Shown in pieces: positions 10,155-21,250 of a DNA stretch of 64,000 nucleotides. The first letter of the stretch is position 1. Each line of letters opens with the position of its first letter. Made by a program: the position numbers and the translations under genes. The notes beneath the pieces were generated by a model. That model did not search any database and had not been told where the DNA came from. It worked only from the letters and a program-made list of their open reading frames with translations. This stretch comes from Aquilaria yunnanensis. Taxonomy: Eukaryota > Streptophyta > Magnoliopsida > Malvales > Thymelaeaceae. Location: the NCBI GenBank assembly GCA_039654915.1, contig CM077594.1:45957001-46021000 (forward strand), written 5' to 3'.

Positions 10155-13100
10155 TGTTAGGCACCTCCCAAGTGCTTGGCTTAGGCCAAGGAGAACCAAG
10201 GAAACAAGAGGGAACAGAAAAGGGAGAGTAAGAGGAACTATGGAAACTAGTGCAGTGACCTAAGTGTAAAGCTGGAGACTTTTAGGGTCAAATTGCACAT
10301 GAGAAGGAACTGTGGGAAAACTGACAGAAAACAGAGAAAGGGGACCAAATTGTACACTTAGATGAGTGGTATAATTAAAACTATCAAATTTAAGATGGAG
10401 ATTTCGGCCATGCAAACTTTTATGATGACTAGTGCAAGACTAGACCAATTTTGGGGGACAACAATGATTGCTAGTCATGTTTTGTCTACCACTAGTGTAC
10501 TATTGACTAGTTAATAGTTAAACTAATTAGTTGTTTGACTGGTTACATGGCCGGTTATGCATGGGTCCTTATTACACATTGGTACTTGTGTTGTTTATTT
10601 GCTTGGCATTATGGGCCAAGGTGTGAATTGAATGACATATTAGACACAAGTTTTAAGGGCGGCATTGTGATTATATAGACTTGAGGGCGTCATTGCTTCA
10701 TGCAAGAAAATGGAAGCTAAAGTTAGCCTTTTAGCTAACTAAAACCCAAGTTGATTCGGCCGAAACTAGTCAAGCCATTTACCTTGACATTATTTCTTCA
10801 CTTGACCGAAAGCTTATCTAGCTTATATTCTTGAGTTCTCTCAAACTTGGTCTCGGTTTCAAGATTCGTTGAAGGAGTGTGGAGCTTGGGTGAAGGATTC
10901 AAGCTTGAGAGCTTGATTTCGGTGCTAGACTACTTCAATTTCAAGTTGTTCTTGAAGAATCAAGCAAAGGCTGAGAAGGATTCAACCTAAGGTTGAGGTA
11001 ATCCTTGAGTTTTTCCTTGAATCCATGGTATTTCTTCCATGAACAAGGGTATTGATTGCTCAAGTGATGATTAAGCTAGGTGAATTGAGCAAATTATAGG
11101 TTAATGTAGAAACTTAGTTTGGCCGAATGTGTTGAGTAAATAAACTTGGTGTTCTTCTTGCATTCCATGGAAATTAATCCATGACTAAGTATTATTGTTG
11201 CCTATTTGTTCTTGTGTTAGGCAAGTTTGGGTGAAGAACGTCAAGTTGAGCAAGTTTAAGTTTGGCTGAAAAGTGCTTTGTGAGGTAAATCATGTTCTTC
11301 TTGTGGTTACATGGCCTTGATGCCATGATTATTGATAAATGATGAGTTAGTGAATGTATGTTAGTTTGAAATGATGAAGAACATTGATGTGTGCAAATGG
11401 GCACTATGGCCGAGACCTTGGATTAATGTGTTGAGTGTCCTTTACTTGGTAACATGGAAATTGTGCCATGAGTAAGCCTTATTGATGATTTGGTGATTAT
11501 ATAATGGATTGAGTTGATGAGGAACATTGTTATGTGAGATGGGCAATTTTGGCCGAAAGCTTGGAATAGAGTGGAATGGTGCATTTCACTTGGTTAATTG
11601 GAATTAAGGCCATAGATGATATTCATTGATGATTATAATATCAAGTGGTGTGTTGGAATGATGAGTAACACATATATATGGAATTGAGCTTTTTGGCCGA
11701 GAGCTTAAGTGTGTGTATCTTAGTGTTCTTCATATGAGACATGGTAGTTTAATCCATGATTGTGTGTTGATGATGCCTATGTGTTGTTATGCTAGGCATT
11801 GAGGTTGAGGAACACTTGGATACTTGAAGCTTGGTTGTAACCAAGAGCTATTGAGGTAGGGTTCACTGGCACTTGACTTTGCTTGGTAATGTACACCATG
11901 ATTCAAGTGTCTAGAGTGGCTAAGTGATGGTTAAATGTGGCCTATTTGCTTGGCATTTTGGGAGCTCCAAAGGGAAATGGTGTATTGGTAAGTTTGTGTG
12001 CAAGAAATGCACATGGGTACATGTATGGCTTATATGGCTGAGAGCAACATTGTGGAGTGTGTGTGTGTACTTGTGTGCTTTGGTGTTTCCTTGTGCATGC
12101 TAACCCCACTTATGAAATATTTGACTTACTTATCTGTCTTGTATATGTATATGCCTATTTTTCTTGTCTTGGTGTTTGTTTTGCAGGTTGAGCTAACTAA
12201 TGGGAGGTTAAGCTTTGAGTGATTACTCAGCTTAACTAAATAGACTCAATATGAGTTGTATATGTTTTAAGTGAATCCTACTGAGTTATATGCTCACTGC
12301 CCATCCTTTATTTTTCAGGCAAGGATATTCGGCATGAGTAGTGCTAAGCTGCCTTGGGTGTGTGCTTAGTGTTTATTTGCTTAGTTACCAAGGTATGTGC
12401 CAATGTGTGCTTGGCGTAGCATTTGGTTTCATTACAAGTCTTATTTACCTATGGTTGGCTGAGACTTATGTTTTAAGTTTGCAGGCTGTAGAGTGGGAAC
12501 TGTCTAGGATAGCATGGATACTTGGACTTTAGCTCTGATTGTGGTATTCACCTTTATGACCATGAATATGGCCATAGGTTTGGTGTTGCAGTGTGTACTT
12601 CTGTATTTGATTCTCAAGGTTTTGTTTGACCATTAGGAGTATGGTCTCGGGTTGTATGTAACTTGGCATGAACAACTATGGATGCTTGGCATTTATAGCC
12701 ATGGTAGATACTAGGTAGACTACCATTCTGATTTGTACATATATGTAGTCTTGGATACCTAGTTGTGGATGTGTTGTGGATTTTGGATGCCAAGTTATGT
12801 ATGAACAACTATGGATGGCATTATGCTTGCCTATGTATGCTGGATATTATGGGCCAAAGTTGCCACTTTTATGTGAGTGGTTATGGACCTAGTTATGTGG
12901 AACTGTGGTACATAATGGCATGTACATTAGTAGGCCGAGAGCATCATGCATTTTTACTTGTTGTTTTCAGAAATCTAAACCAACCTTGTGGGATTCTTGG
13001 TTGCCATATAGTTAGTACACTTGACGCACACCATGTATGCACTTAAATTGCATTTAAGTGTTGCCTTGCTTGTTATGCAAGTTATTAATTGAAACCTTGC

Positions 13101-13320
13101 TTATTGTGCAAGTTAGGGGTTTTGGGCCTTGCCCTTGCTGCAAGTTGTTAATGGGTCTTGTTAAAGCCACCTGGGCCACCTCCCAGGCCTTTTAACTTAA
13201 GAAAATAAGACTTAAAAGTTGCCATTACTTGCTTGGCCGAACCAAACACTTTGAGATTAAATATTGGGTTTGGGAGTTAAGTTAGTAAATGATAGGCCAG
13301 GGCCTGAGTGAGGTGTGACA
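10155..13320 (+). mobile_element. Solo LTR, Tekay family (3.17 kb)
   Basis: It starts TGTTAGGCACCTCCC and ends GTGAGGTGTGACA, with a perfect duplication GGAAG at 10150-10154 and 13321-13325. It is inserted 49 bp from the end of the Tat 1 LTR. The 144-bp periodic hairpins start at 11024, 11166, 11310, 11453, 11597 and 11740. From about 11935 to the end it is almost identical to the LTR at 28288-31704, whereas the first 1.8 kb is much more diverged. It lacks about 105 bp present in that sister between GGTTAAA and TGTGGCC. No real gene is inside; frames such as 12765-13046 recur only because the LTRs are homologous. Confidence 0.92.
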
Positions 13321-13374
13321 GGAAGTCCCCCCGGAAGTCACCATGCCTTCCAGTGAAGATGTCCCCAAACATCA

Positions 13375-13480
13375 GTTAGAATAGCACCAAAGGTCGAACC
13401 CATCATGAACTTAGCTAAATTTTTGGAAATAAAGTTCCATTAAGACAGGTAGTACACAAAAAAAAAAAAAGAAGAACTTA
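13375..13480 (+). mobile_element. Short Tat 3'-region fragment
   Basis: Beginning directly after the Tat 1 LTR end, it contains ACTTAGCTAAATTTTTGG and an A run (13452-13463). These resemble the stretches just 3' of the antisense genes at 24150-24240 and 55345-55410. It is probably a remnant of another Tat copy into which Tat 1 inserted. The boundary with the Tat 2 LTR is uncertain. Confidence 0.4.
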
Positions 13481-14360
13481 TGTCCTATGGGCTATTTCAC
13501 CCATCTTCGGGGTCTAATAGCCAAACGGCTTACACTCGGATAGCTTCTAAGGATAACTAACAAATACCACGCTCGGAAGCACATCTGACTAGCCTTGGTA
13601 GATGGATCCTCACCACCCTTTGCAAGAAGTCACCACCCTCGGATGCTGACACTACCACCCCCAGAGGGACATATCACACCATCCTTGGTCAAGTGATCTG
13701 GCAACCTCGAGAGCCACCTCCCATCCTCAGCAGAATAGAGCATTCCCTGAAGGTCCTCCACCCTGCCGAGGAGCCTCCCCCTACGGCCCTCAAAAGCAAA
13801 AAGCGGACCAAATGAGACATATCTGCCAAAGGAGCCTTACTCCCTGAAGAGGGCCCATCACCGAAAGAGTTCTCACCTAGATGAGACAAAGACGGTTAGG
13901 AGCCTCTAACACACCGCCCTCCCACACGCCCCTGACCGCTGGTCAGAACGGCTACAACCAGCTAGGGACGCCTGTTCCCGAACGTACGAATCGAATCCAA
14001 TCGACCACGTGTCATGATTTGAGACTTGCTGTAGTAGGAGGCCTTCTCCTCTTGACCTCCTATCAATACCTATGGAGAACCTTGGTAAAGACACAAGAGA
14101 AATAGAGAAAACCCTAGCTATCTTCTGCTCTCCGTTCCTTCTTTCTTAGCTTCATATTGACTTGAGCGTCGGAGGCTCCTCCCTCGAAATCACACTCCGG
14201 AGAGCCTCTAACCTCTGTTTTACTGAGTCTTGTACCACATTCCTGCTGGAAGTCCTTCTCCAAGGCACCTTCACATCAGAGGTCCCTTTCCCAGACACCT
14301 TCACAATGGAAATCCTACTTGTAGCTGCACCATGTCACACAATGAAGATGCCGACAAGCA
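13481..14360 (+). mobile_element. Tat 2 5' LTR (start unresolved)
   Basis: The right end is clear: the sequence ends GATGCCGACAAGCA and is followed by a primer-binding-like site. It shares with the other Tat LTRs the block GGAGCCTCTAACA, a CACGTGTCATGAT element (14006), a weak TATA (TATCAATA at 14061) and the leader TGACTTGAGCGTCGGAGGCTCC. The left boundary could not be fixed because the 20-bp terminal palindrome is not recognisable. It is strongly diverged from the likely partner at 42195-42898, so the element is old or the pairing is wrong. Confidence 0.55.
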
Positions 14361-14382
14361 TTATTTGGCACCATCTGTGGGA
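14361..14382 (+). other. Putative primer-binding site of Tat 2
   Basis: TTTGGCACCATCTGTGGGAA lies directly after the LTR end, where a tRNA primer-binding site is expected. It resembles TGGCGCC-type sites of plant gypsy elements with a few substitutions. I did not assign the tRNA. Confidence 0.5.
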
Positions 14383-15930
14383 AACTACCCTTAGGTAGCC
14401 ATCGTTGAGACTCAACATTCTAAGGACAAAGGACTCCCAAGGTCCCCGTCCACGCCGGAAACTCAATCGGCGATCAAACAACTTGCCGTAGGGACTTCTT
14501 TACTGGAGGATGAACATCCTCTAATGGTCACAATGTGTTTCCTAAGGGATTTCTAGCATTCCATCATGGTTGAAATGACACAGCAACTCAACCAGAGGTG
14601 GTCTCAACCACCTTCGGGATGAAGGGCCTCTTCACCAGCTACACGTCGGGAGAGAAGTTCAAAATCTACTCACCGGAGTTCAAGAAGTGATGACTTCCGC
14701 AACAAGTCGTCAAGAGAGGACGTACCCCCAGAGGTCGTCGCGTTGGAGATACGGGGCCAAAAGTACCAAAAACTTCCCTCCGGCAGAGCTCATCATAGGA
14801 TGAAAGGTCACAATCGCCACGCCGACGAAGTTACTCCCTAAAAAGAAGGCGTCGTTCCCCGTTGCCGGAGGCCAGCAGGCGGCGGGAAAAGACCAGTGCC
14901 ACCACACTCATGGAGAAGATCCTAGAGAGGTTGGAAAAAGTAGAGAGGCAGATCGTCCGAAAGCCTGTCTAGTCAATGTTATCTGAGACCTTCACCGGAG
15001 AAGAGTCACCCTTCATGCGAATGGTAGTCCATACCATAGGTGCCTTACTTGGAAACCTATGATGGGCATAGTGACCCTCAAGCCCACTTAACCAAGTATA
15101 GGAGTAGCATGGTACTACACAGTGCCGATGACGCAACCTTTTGCAAGTGCTTTAAGGTCACCCTCTCTGGCTCGGCAACCTTGTGGTACAACTCCCTCGC
15201 GCCTGGAACTATAATGAGTTTCCAGGAGCTGTCCACGGCATTCACATAGCAGTTTATCGGTAGTAGGCCGATAGCGAAGATGCCCGTTCGGATGTTCGAG
15301 TTAGCGCAAAGGAATGGGGAGCCCATTCGCAACTATGTCGAGAGGTTCAATCACGAAGCCCTGAGTATGCCGGACTGCCGTCCCCAAATATGTATGCTCA
15401 CCATGATAAGGGGACTTGGATAGAGTCCCAACTCTTCTATGAGTTCTCTAAAGACCCCCCGGACACCCTCGAAGAATTCTACTGAAGGGCGGAACAACAC
15501 ATGATGGCTAAAGAACTTAGGATGAGAGGCCCAATGTCTGACCACACTCGCCCTGAGGGACAAAGCAGCTATCCTCGGTATCCAAATGAAGGTGGAGGGA
15601 GACCTCAGAAGCAGAGGGGGAAGAAGCCAATGATGTTCACAACCTTGAATACCATGAGAAGGAACATACTACTAGTAATGGAAAGGCAAGGCACCCAAAT
15701 CCAATGGCTGAAGGGCATGACCTCAAAAAACAAGAAGAATCTGAAGAAATTCTGCCAATTCCATCAGGATCACGGTCATGACACTGAGGATTGCATCCAA
15801 CTCAGGTAGTACATTGAATCCCTGATCAAGTAGGGTCAACTTCGCCAGTACCTAGGGATGCCCTCTCCTAGGGGAATGAGAGAGAAGGAAAGAAAGGAAG
15901 ATGAGGACTACGATTCTGACCGATGTCGGA
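14383..15930 (+). pseudogene. Tat 2 gag
   Basis: Degenerate gag. The N-terminal part holds an arginine-rich stretch and a short coiled coil (MEKILERLEKVERQ, about 14910-14955). The capsid-like core includes YDGHSDPQAHLTKYRSSM (15058-15115) and ATLWYNSLAPGTIMSFQELS, typical of the plant retrotransposon gag domain. A nucleocapsid-like cysteine/histidine motif, CQFHQDHGHDTEDC, lies at about 15754-15795. Stops occur at about 14970, 15248, 15420 and elsewhere, with frame changes, so no full-length Gag can be made. Gag would form the virus-like particle that packages element RNA. Confidence 0.8.
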
Positions 15931-16034
15931 ACTGAAGTCCTAAGTAGAATCCTCCACCTCCGGCTGGAGTAATCCAGACGATCACCACGGGACTATCTTC
16001 GGCAGAGAGGAAGAGGAAAGCCAGGGAGATCTCA

Positions 16035-16574
16035 TTGATGGAATTTGACAACCCATCGAACAACCTCGTTCGAAAAAATGGGTCTACCGTAGTGCTCCCA
16101 CATGATGACCCATTCCTTATTATGGCAAGGATTGGGAGTTGGGACGTAAAAAGGGTGCTCCTGGATGACAGGTCCAATGCCGATGTCCTATTCTCCCACC
16201 TGTTACCAAGCTTGGGCATCGCAAAAACTGATCTCGAGCCTATCACATCTCCTACCTTCGGGGGAGGACCTTCCAAACTCCTTGTCCTCGGTTGGATTGA
16301 CCTACCTCTGATGTTAAAGGGAACTTCTACTCAGAATAATAAAGAGCTCTTCACCTCTACCATGACCAGATTCATTATCATCAACGTCCCTTCTTCATAT
16401 AATGCCATCCTTGGAAGGCAAACTCAAGGGAACTTTCACATTCGACTAGATGTGAAGTACCCGAAGGTCACCTTCAGGACGAAGGATGGAGATGCAAAAA
16501 TATTTATTGATCAAGCTAAAGTCTGGAAGGTCTTCGTAAGGATGAGGCAGAGCCCAGTGAAATTACACACATAG
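16035..16574 (+). pseudogene. Tat 2 aspartic protease
   Basis: An open frame of 179 residues matches the Tat protease: LIMARIGSWDVKRVLLDDRSNADVLF, then LGWIDLPLML and YNAILGRQTQ. The catalytic triplet, normally D-T/S-G in VLVDTGSSADILF, reads D-D-R here (codons 16164-16172), so the active site is destroyed although the frame is open. It belongs to the Tat 2 polyprotein, between gag and RT. Confidence 0.85.
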
Positions 16575-18405
16575 ACCTCAGGAGAAAAAGGCACATCGAA
16601 CAAAGAGTCAACAAAAGGAGAGAAAAGTGACTCAGAAAAAATTGAAACTGAGAGTGTAGAGGTTATCCCGGGCCGAAGTACCCTTATGGGGAAACATTGG
16701 TCCAAAGGTGGCAAGCAAAAGCTTGTATCTTTCCTTTTAATGAACAAAGATCTGTTTGCTTACTCGCTGAAGGACATGCCTAGGGTAGACCCTCACATAA
16801 TTCAGCATAGTCTTAAGATACACCTTAACGTGAAGCCTGTTTGCCAAAAAAAGAGAAGCCTTTCAGCACACAAGAACAACTTCATTAAATCTAAAGTCCA
16901 ATGGTTGATGGAGGCAAACGTAATAAGGGAAGTCAAATATCCTAAATGGCTTAGTAACGTGGTTCTAGCCATGAAAGAAGGGAGTGACAAACTCCAAATG
17001 TGCATCAACTTCCGAAATGTGAATGATGCTTGCCCCAAGGATTTGTATCCTCTGCCACCAATAGACCAATTGGTGGGCTCAACCGCCGAGTATGGCCTCC
17101 TTAGCTTCCTCGATGCCTTTAGTGGGTATCATCAAATCTGGATGGACCCCGAAGATGAGGAAAAAACCACCTTCATCACCAAAGTTGGTACATACTGCTA
17201 TATTAAAATGCCCTTCGGGCTTAAGAATGTAGGAGCCACGTACCGGGGGTTGATGAATAGGGTCTTCAACTCCCAAATTGGGAGAAACATGGAAGTCTAC
17301 ATCGATGATATGATAGTCAAAAGCAAACTGCCTAGTAGTCATATCATAGACTTAGAGGAAACATTCCACCAACTGAGGACATTCGAAATTCGTCTCAACC
17401 CAAAAAAAGTGTGTTCGGGGTGAATGCGGGTAAGTTCCTCGGATTCATGGTGTCGGAGAGAGGTATTGACACCAATCCGGAAAAGGTCAAGGCCCCGTTG
17501 GGATTCTGAACTCCCAGGATGACCAAGGATATGCAAAGACTCACAGGGAGAATCATGTCCCTTAGCAGATTCATCTCCAGATACGGGGATCACTATCGAC
17601 CGTTCTTCTAAGTCCTCACTAAGGCAACAAAAAATGAATGTGACATCGGCACCGAGGTGCACCCTTGGAAGGAAGGCTGCCAAAAGGTCTGGGAACAGCT
17701 GAAAGTCTACCTAACCCGTCTGCCGACACTCCGGCAGCCACGGGAAGGAGAACCCCTCATACTCTACCTCGCCATCACTGAAAAGGCGGTAAGCTCGATC
17801 CTTGTAAAGGAAGAGGGGGCAAAGCAATGGCTAGTATATTAAGTGAGCAAGTCTCTACATGGTACCGAAGTTAGGTACCCCTTGCTACAGAAGGCTATTT
17901 ATGCCCTGGTACTTGCAAGAAAAAGGTTACGAACTTATTTCCAAGGGCACCCCATTATCGTTCGAAGTAACCTACCTCTTTGGGATATCATGAACAAGGT
18001 GGACCACTTGGGAAGGCCAACAAAGTGCTGCATCGAGCTCGGTGAGTATGATATCACCTATGAGCAAAAGAAGGCAATAAAAGCGTAGGCACTGGCAGAT
18101 TTCATTGTTGAGGTACCCATTGCCGAAGGCAGTCCACCTAACCTCAGAAAGGATGAACCTGAGTGGACTTTGTTTGTTGATGGTCCCTCCGTCTTCGAAT
18201 ATCAAGGAGCTGGAGTAATTCTTCACGGTCCCGAAGGTATAGAAGCCATGAAGGCCATCAAATTCGGGTTTAATGTCACCAACAATGTGGAAGAAAATGA
18301 AGCCCTCATAGCAGGTTTGCGCCTGGCCAGAAGAGTTGGTGTAAGAAACCTAAACGCCTACGGTGATTCTCAGCTAGTGGTCCAACAGATGGTAGGCGGC
18401 TATGG
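16575..18405 (+). pseudogene. Tat 2 pol: reverse transcriptase, RNase H, start of additional RNase H
   Basis: The RT core is open from 16686 to 17423 with INFRNVNDACPKDLYPLP, FLDAFSGYHQIWMD, MPFGLKNVGATY and the active-site YIDDMIVKS (about 17299-17325). A frameshift follows at about 17420, then stops near 17507 and 17609. The RNase H region continues with RYPLLQKAIYALVLARKRL after a TAA at 17840-17842 and a TAG near 18086. The additional RNase H starts at about 18163 (WTLFVDGP, NVTNNVEENEALIAGL, YGDSQLVVQQ) and is cut at 18405 by a 1.4-kb LTR. It resumes at 19811. Confidence 0.88.
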
Positions 18406-19810
18406 TGTTAGTGTTGTGCCCAAAAAGGCAATCATGAGATGATTCTGTTTTTGCACATTGAGTCATGATATTTTATTAAGGCATTAATCCAGCAATTATG
18501 TTTGTTGTTTTGTTTCTGCGTAACTTAACAAACATAATTGTAACCCTAGAATAATGATATTCTTAAACGTCCCTGGTCTAGTATTATTGTGGAGTGGGTT
18601 GCAATAATACATAACGACTAGCATATGTGGAGACTAATATAAGATATGTAGTCTACATATGGGTACAACTTGGAGAACTTGTGTACTGGATCGACCCACC
18701 ATGAGAACACTACATGGATCGTTATATGAGTGTCATAAGTGATTCTCATAGTGATGATGGTATATGTAGTCCTTCGACCTAAGATCATCAAGGTTCCCTA
18801 CATGTGAGTCACATACTTTGATACTTTCCTTTGTTGCTCGTAACTGAGTGGACTTGAAGGAGGTCATTAGGTTTGTCACATAGCATGTGGAGGGATTTGT
18901 ATGATCAAGATGGGATTTGTCCCTCCTATGTAATGGGAGTGATATCTTCGGGCCCCTTGATAGAGTGAGACTTAGGAAATGCATGGCCATGCTCGGATGA
19001 GTTGATATACGATATCAATGTCATCAGTTTAAGTTAGTCTACTCGGTAATCAAGAAACCAACGATTGGGCTATACGAGAGTGACACATTCCATGTTTCGT
19101 GCTTAGTCTTGATATCTTGGACAAAGGGACAATGGCATATATCGGTGATGATCATAAAGGTTTAGTCGAATCATTGACAATCTTGTCACTTGGGTAGCAA
19201 TGATGTGTTGCTAAACACCGCTCATTGCTTATGATCATAAATGTGATTTATGATCATTGCCAACGTGATAAAAGCCTATTGGGTCGCACACATAGAGCTA
19301 TTTGGATCATTAGAGTGCATGGGCTAATTATTTGGGTTATGGTTTCACTTTAATTTCATATTAATTATTTGAGCCGTTATTAAGCCCGAAATTAAATCCT
19401 AATTGGATTAGGGCATTGAAACCCATTAGGCCTGGAAGTTGAGTCTCACTATAATTACAACTTCTAGTGAGAAATTTGCAGGTCTCCTTGCCTTAGCCTC
19501 CCAAAAGGACAACTGCACTCTTCTCTTGCAACTCCTTGGAGGACGCAAGCTAGCACTGCGAGCGCAAGAGAAACTCATCTACCGGGACATGGTGGAAGCA
19601 TGGTGATCCCGAGCGGCTCATGTGGATACCATAGAGAGCTTGAACACGTCAACTGTTCAGGTTTTGTGATTCGACTCTACAGTTGAGTGAGAGATGTCAA
19701 CCGAAAATTAGGTATGAAAATTTTAGAACACCCGGTTTACCCCGTTTCACTTGGATCCTGGAGGGTTTCGGTTAAATGCCGCTACACTGTTTGGCTCCCG
19801 AAACCCAACA
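18406..19810 (+). mobile_element. Solo LTR, 1.4-kb family (TGTTAGTGTTGTGCCC)
   Basis: It starts TGTTAGTGTTGTGCCC and ends CCCGAAACCCAACA. Flanks are TATGG (18401-18405) and TACGG (19811-19815), a 5-bp duplication with one mismatch. Removing the LTR rejoins the RNase H frame (GGYG then AKDPTLAKYHD). A second copy in the opposite orientation is at 40225-41640 and a deleted copy at 42990-43470. No internal region is present, so the superfamily is not proven. I see no gene inside. Confidence 0.88.
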
Positions 19811-21229
19811 TACGGCGCAAAGGACCCAACCTTGGCAAAGTATCATGACCTCGTATCAGAGCTCATCCAAGAGTTTGACGCAGTACACATCGAGAATGTG
19901 CCTCATTAGGACAATACTGAAGCACATACTTTGGCCAAGTCAAAAAGTTCCACCAAAGTGCTAAGTCACCCGAGCATAGCAACCTCAGAAAAAGGATGGA
20001 AAAACCCTATAAAAAAGTATTTTACGACTTTGGAGCTTCCCGATGACCTTCTTGAGGTGACAAAAGTGTGAAGACGTTCTAGATGATATTTCCTGATCGG
20101 GGAGGAGTTATACCGACAAGGGTACGCGAGTCCACTACAAAAGTGTGTCAGTGAAGAGGATGTAAAGACGGTCCCCAAAGAAGTCCATGAGGGGACCTAT
20201 GGTTCCCATATAGGAATTGACGCTCTGGCAGGAGTACTACTCCGCCAAGGATACTTCTGGCCCACCTTCAAGAGGGACGCAAGGCAATTTGTCCAAAAAT
20301 GTGACAATTGCCAAATACATGCTAACATCCAGAGGTTACCCTTGGAAATGATAACTTCGGCTAACTACCCTTGCCCCTCGCGGTATGGGGTATTGACCTC
20401 TTCGGGCCTCTTCCAACTGCACCCGGAGGAGTGAAGTTTTGTGTAGTCGTAGTAGATTACTTCACTAAATGGATTGAGGCAAAGCCTTTGGCAACCATAT
20501 CGGCGAAGGATGTACAGAAATTCATCTAGAAGAACATCGTATGCAGATTCGGCATACCGAGGGTGATAGTGGCCGAAAATGGTTCCCAGTTTATTGACAA
20601 GGGTTTCCAAGAATTCACTACTGACCTCGGGATAAAAATGCACTTCGCCCCAGTAGTTCATCCTCAGAGCAATGGACAAGTAGAGGTGTCCAACAGAACC
20701 ATAAAGGATGGTTTGAAAAAGAGATTGAAGGAAGCAAAAGGAAAATGGCCAGGAGAACTTCCTAGCGTGCTATGGAGCTATCGGACAACCCCCCGAAGGG
20801 CCACAGGTGAGATGCCTTTCTCACTTATATTTTCCACGGAGCCATTATTCCTATTGAAGTGGTTCAGCCATCGATAAGGGTACAAGTGTTCGATGAAGAA
20901 GGGAACAACCTTGGGTTAAAAACCAAGCTAGACCTAATTGACGAACACAGAGAAGTGGCTGAGCTTAAAAGGAAAGCTTTTCAGCAAAGGTAGCTATCGC
21001 GGGAAACTCGTATGTGAAGCGAAATGGAATCAGGAAGGGGGACCTTGTCCTCCAAAAGGCTGAGTTTGAGCCTCGAAGACCCTCTCACAGGGTACTTCAG
21101 GCAAACTGGGGAGGGCCTTATTTGGTACTTGATGAAGTTCGGCTAGGAGTCTACAAGCTCGAAGATACCGAAGGTGGAGAACTAAGGAACACATGGCATT
21201 CCAATGCTTTGAAAAAATTCTGCACTTAG
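19811..21229 (+). pseudogene. Tat 2 pol: end of additional RNase H and integrase
   Basis: After the LTR the frame gives the RNase H tail (NTEAHTLAKSK), then integrase. A zinc-finger region (DALAGVLLRQGYFWP, CDNCQIHANIQR) leads to the catalytic core, which is split by frameshifts at about 20385 and 20840. HPQSNGQVEVSNRTIKDG keeps the catalytic glutamate, but the second aspartate is E (GAA at 20575-20577, VAENGSQF). The C-terminal part is open from 21014 to a TAG at 21227-21229 and includes GGPYLVLDEV. Stops near 19908, 20071 and 20529 confirm decay. Confidence 0.88.
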
Positions 21230-21250
21230 AAATTTTTCTATGGGAAATTG

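Larger units (their letters stand above)
9455..13374 (+). mobile_element. Tat 1 3' LTR, split by a Tekay LTR
   Basis: The LTR runs 9455-10154 and resumes at 13326-13374 (about 750 bp without the insertion). It starts with a perfect 20-bp inverted repeat, TGATAGCCGAAGGGCTATCA, and ends GTCCCCAAACATCA. It holds a G-box/ABRE-like CACGTGTC at 9886 and a TATA box TATAAATA at 9919-9926. Downstream is the conserved leader TGACTTGGGCGTCGGAGGCTCC seen in all Tat LTRs here. The left LTR lies outside the window. Confidence 0.85.

Noticed and set aside
12765..13046. 93-residue frame, repeated at 31149-31430
   Set aside because: The repetition follows from near-identity of the two solo LTRs; other LTR copies of the family do not keep the frame.
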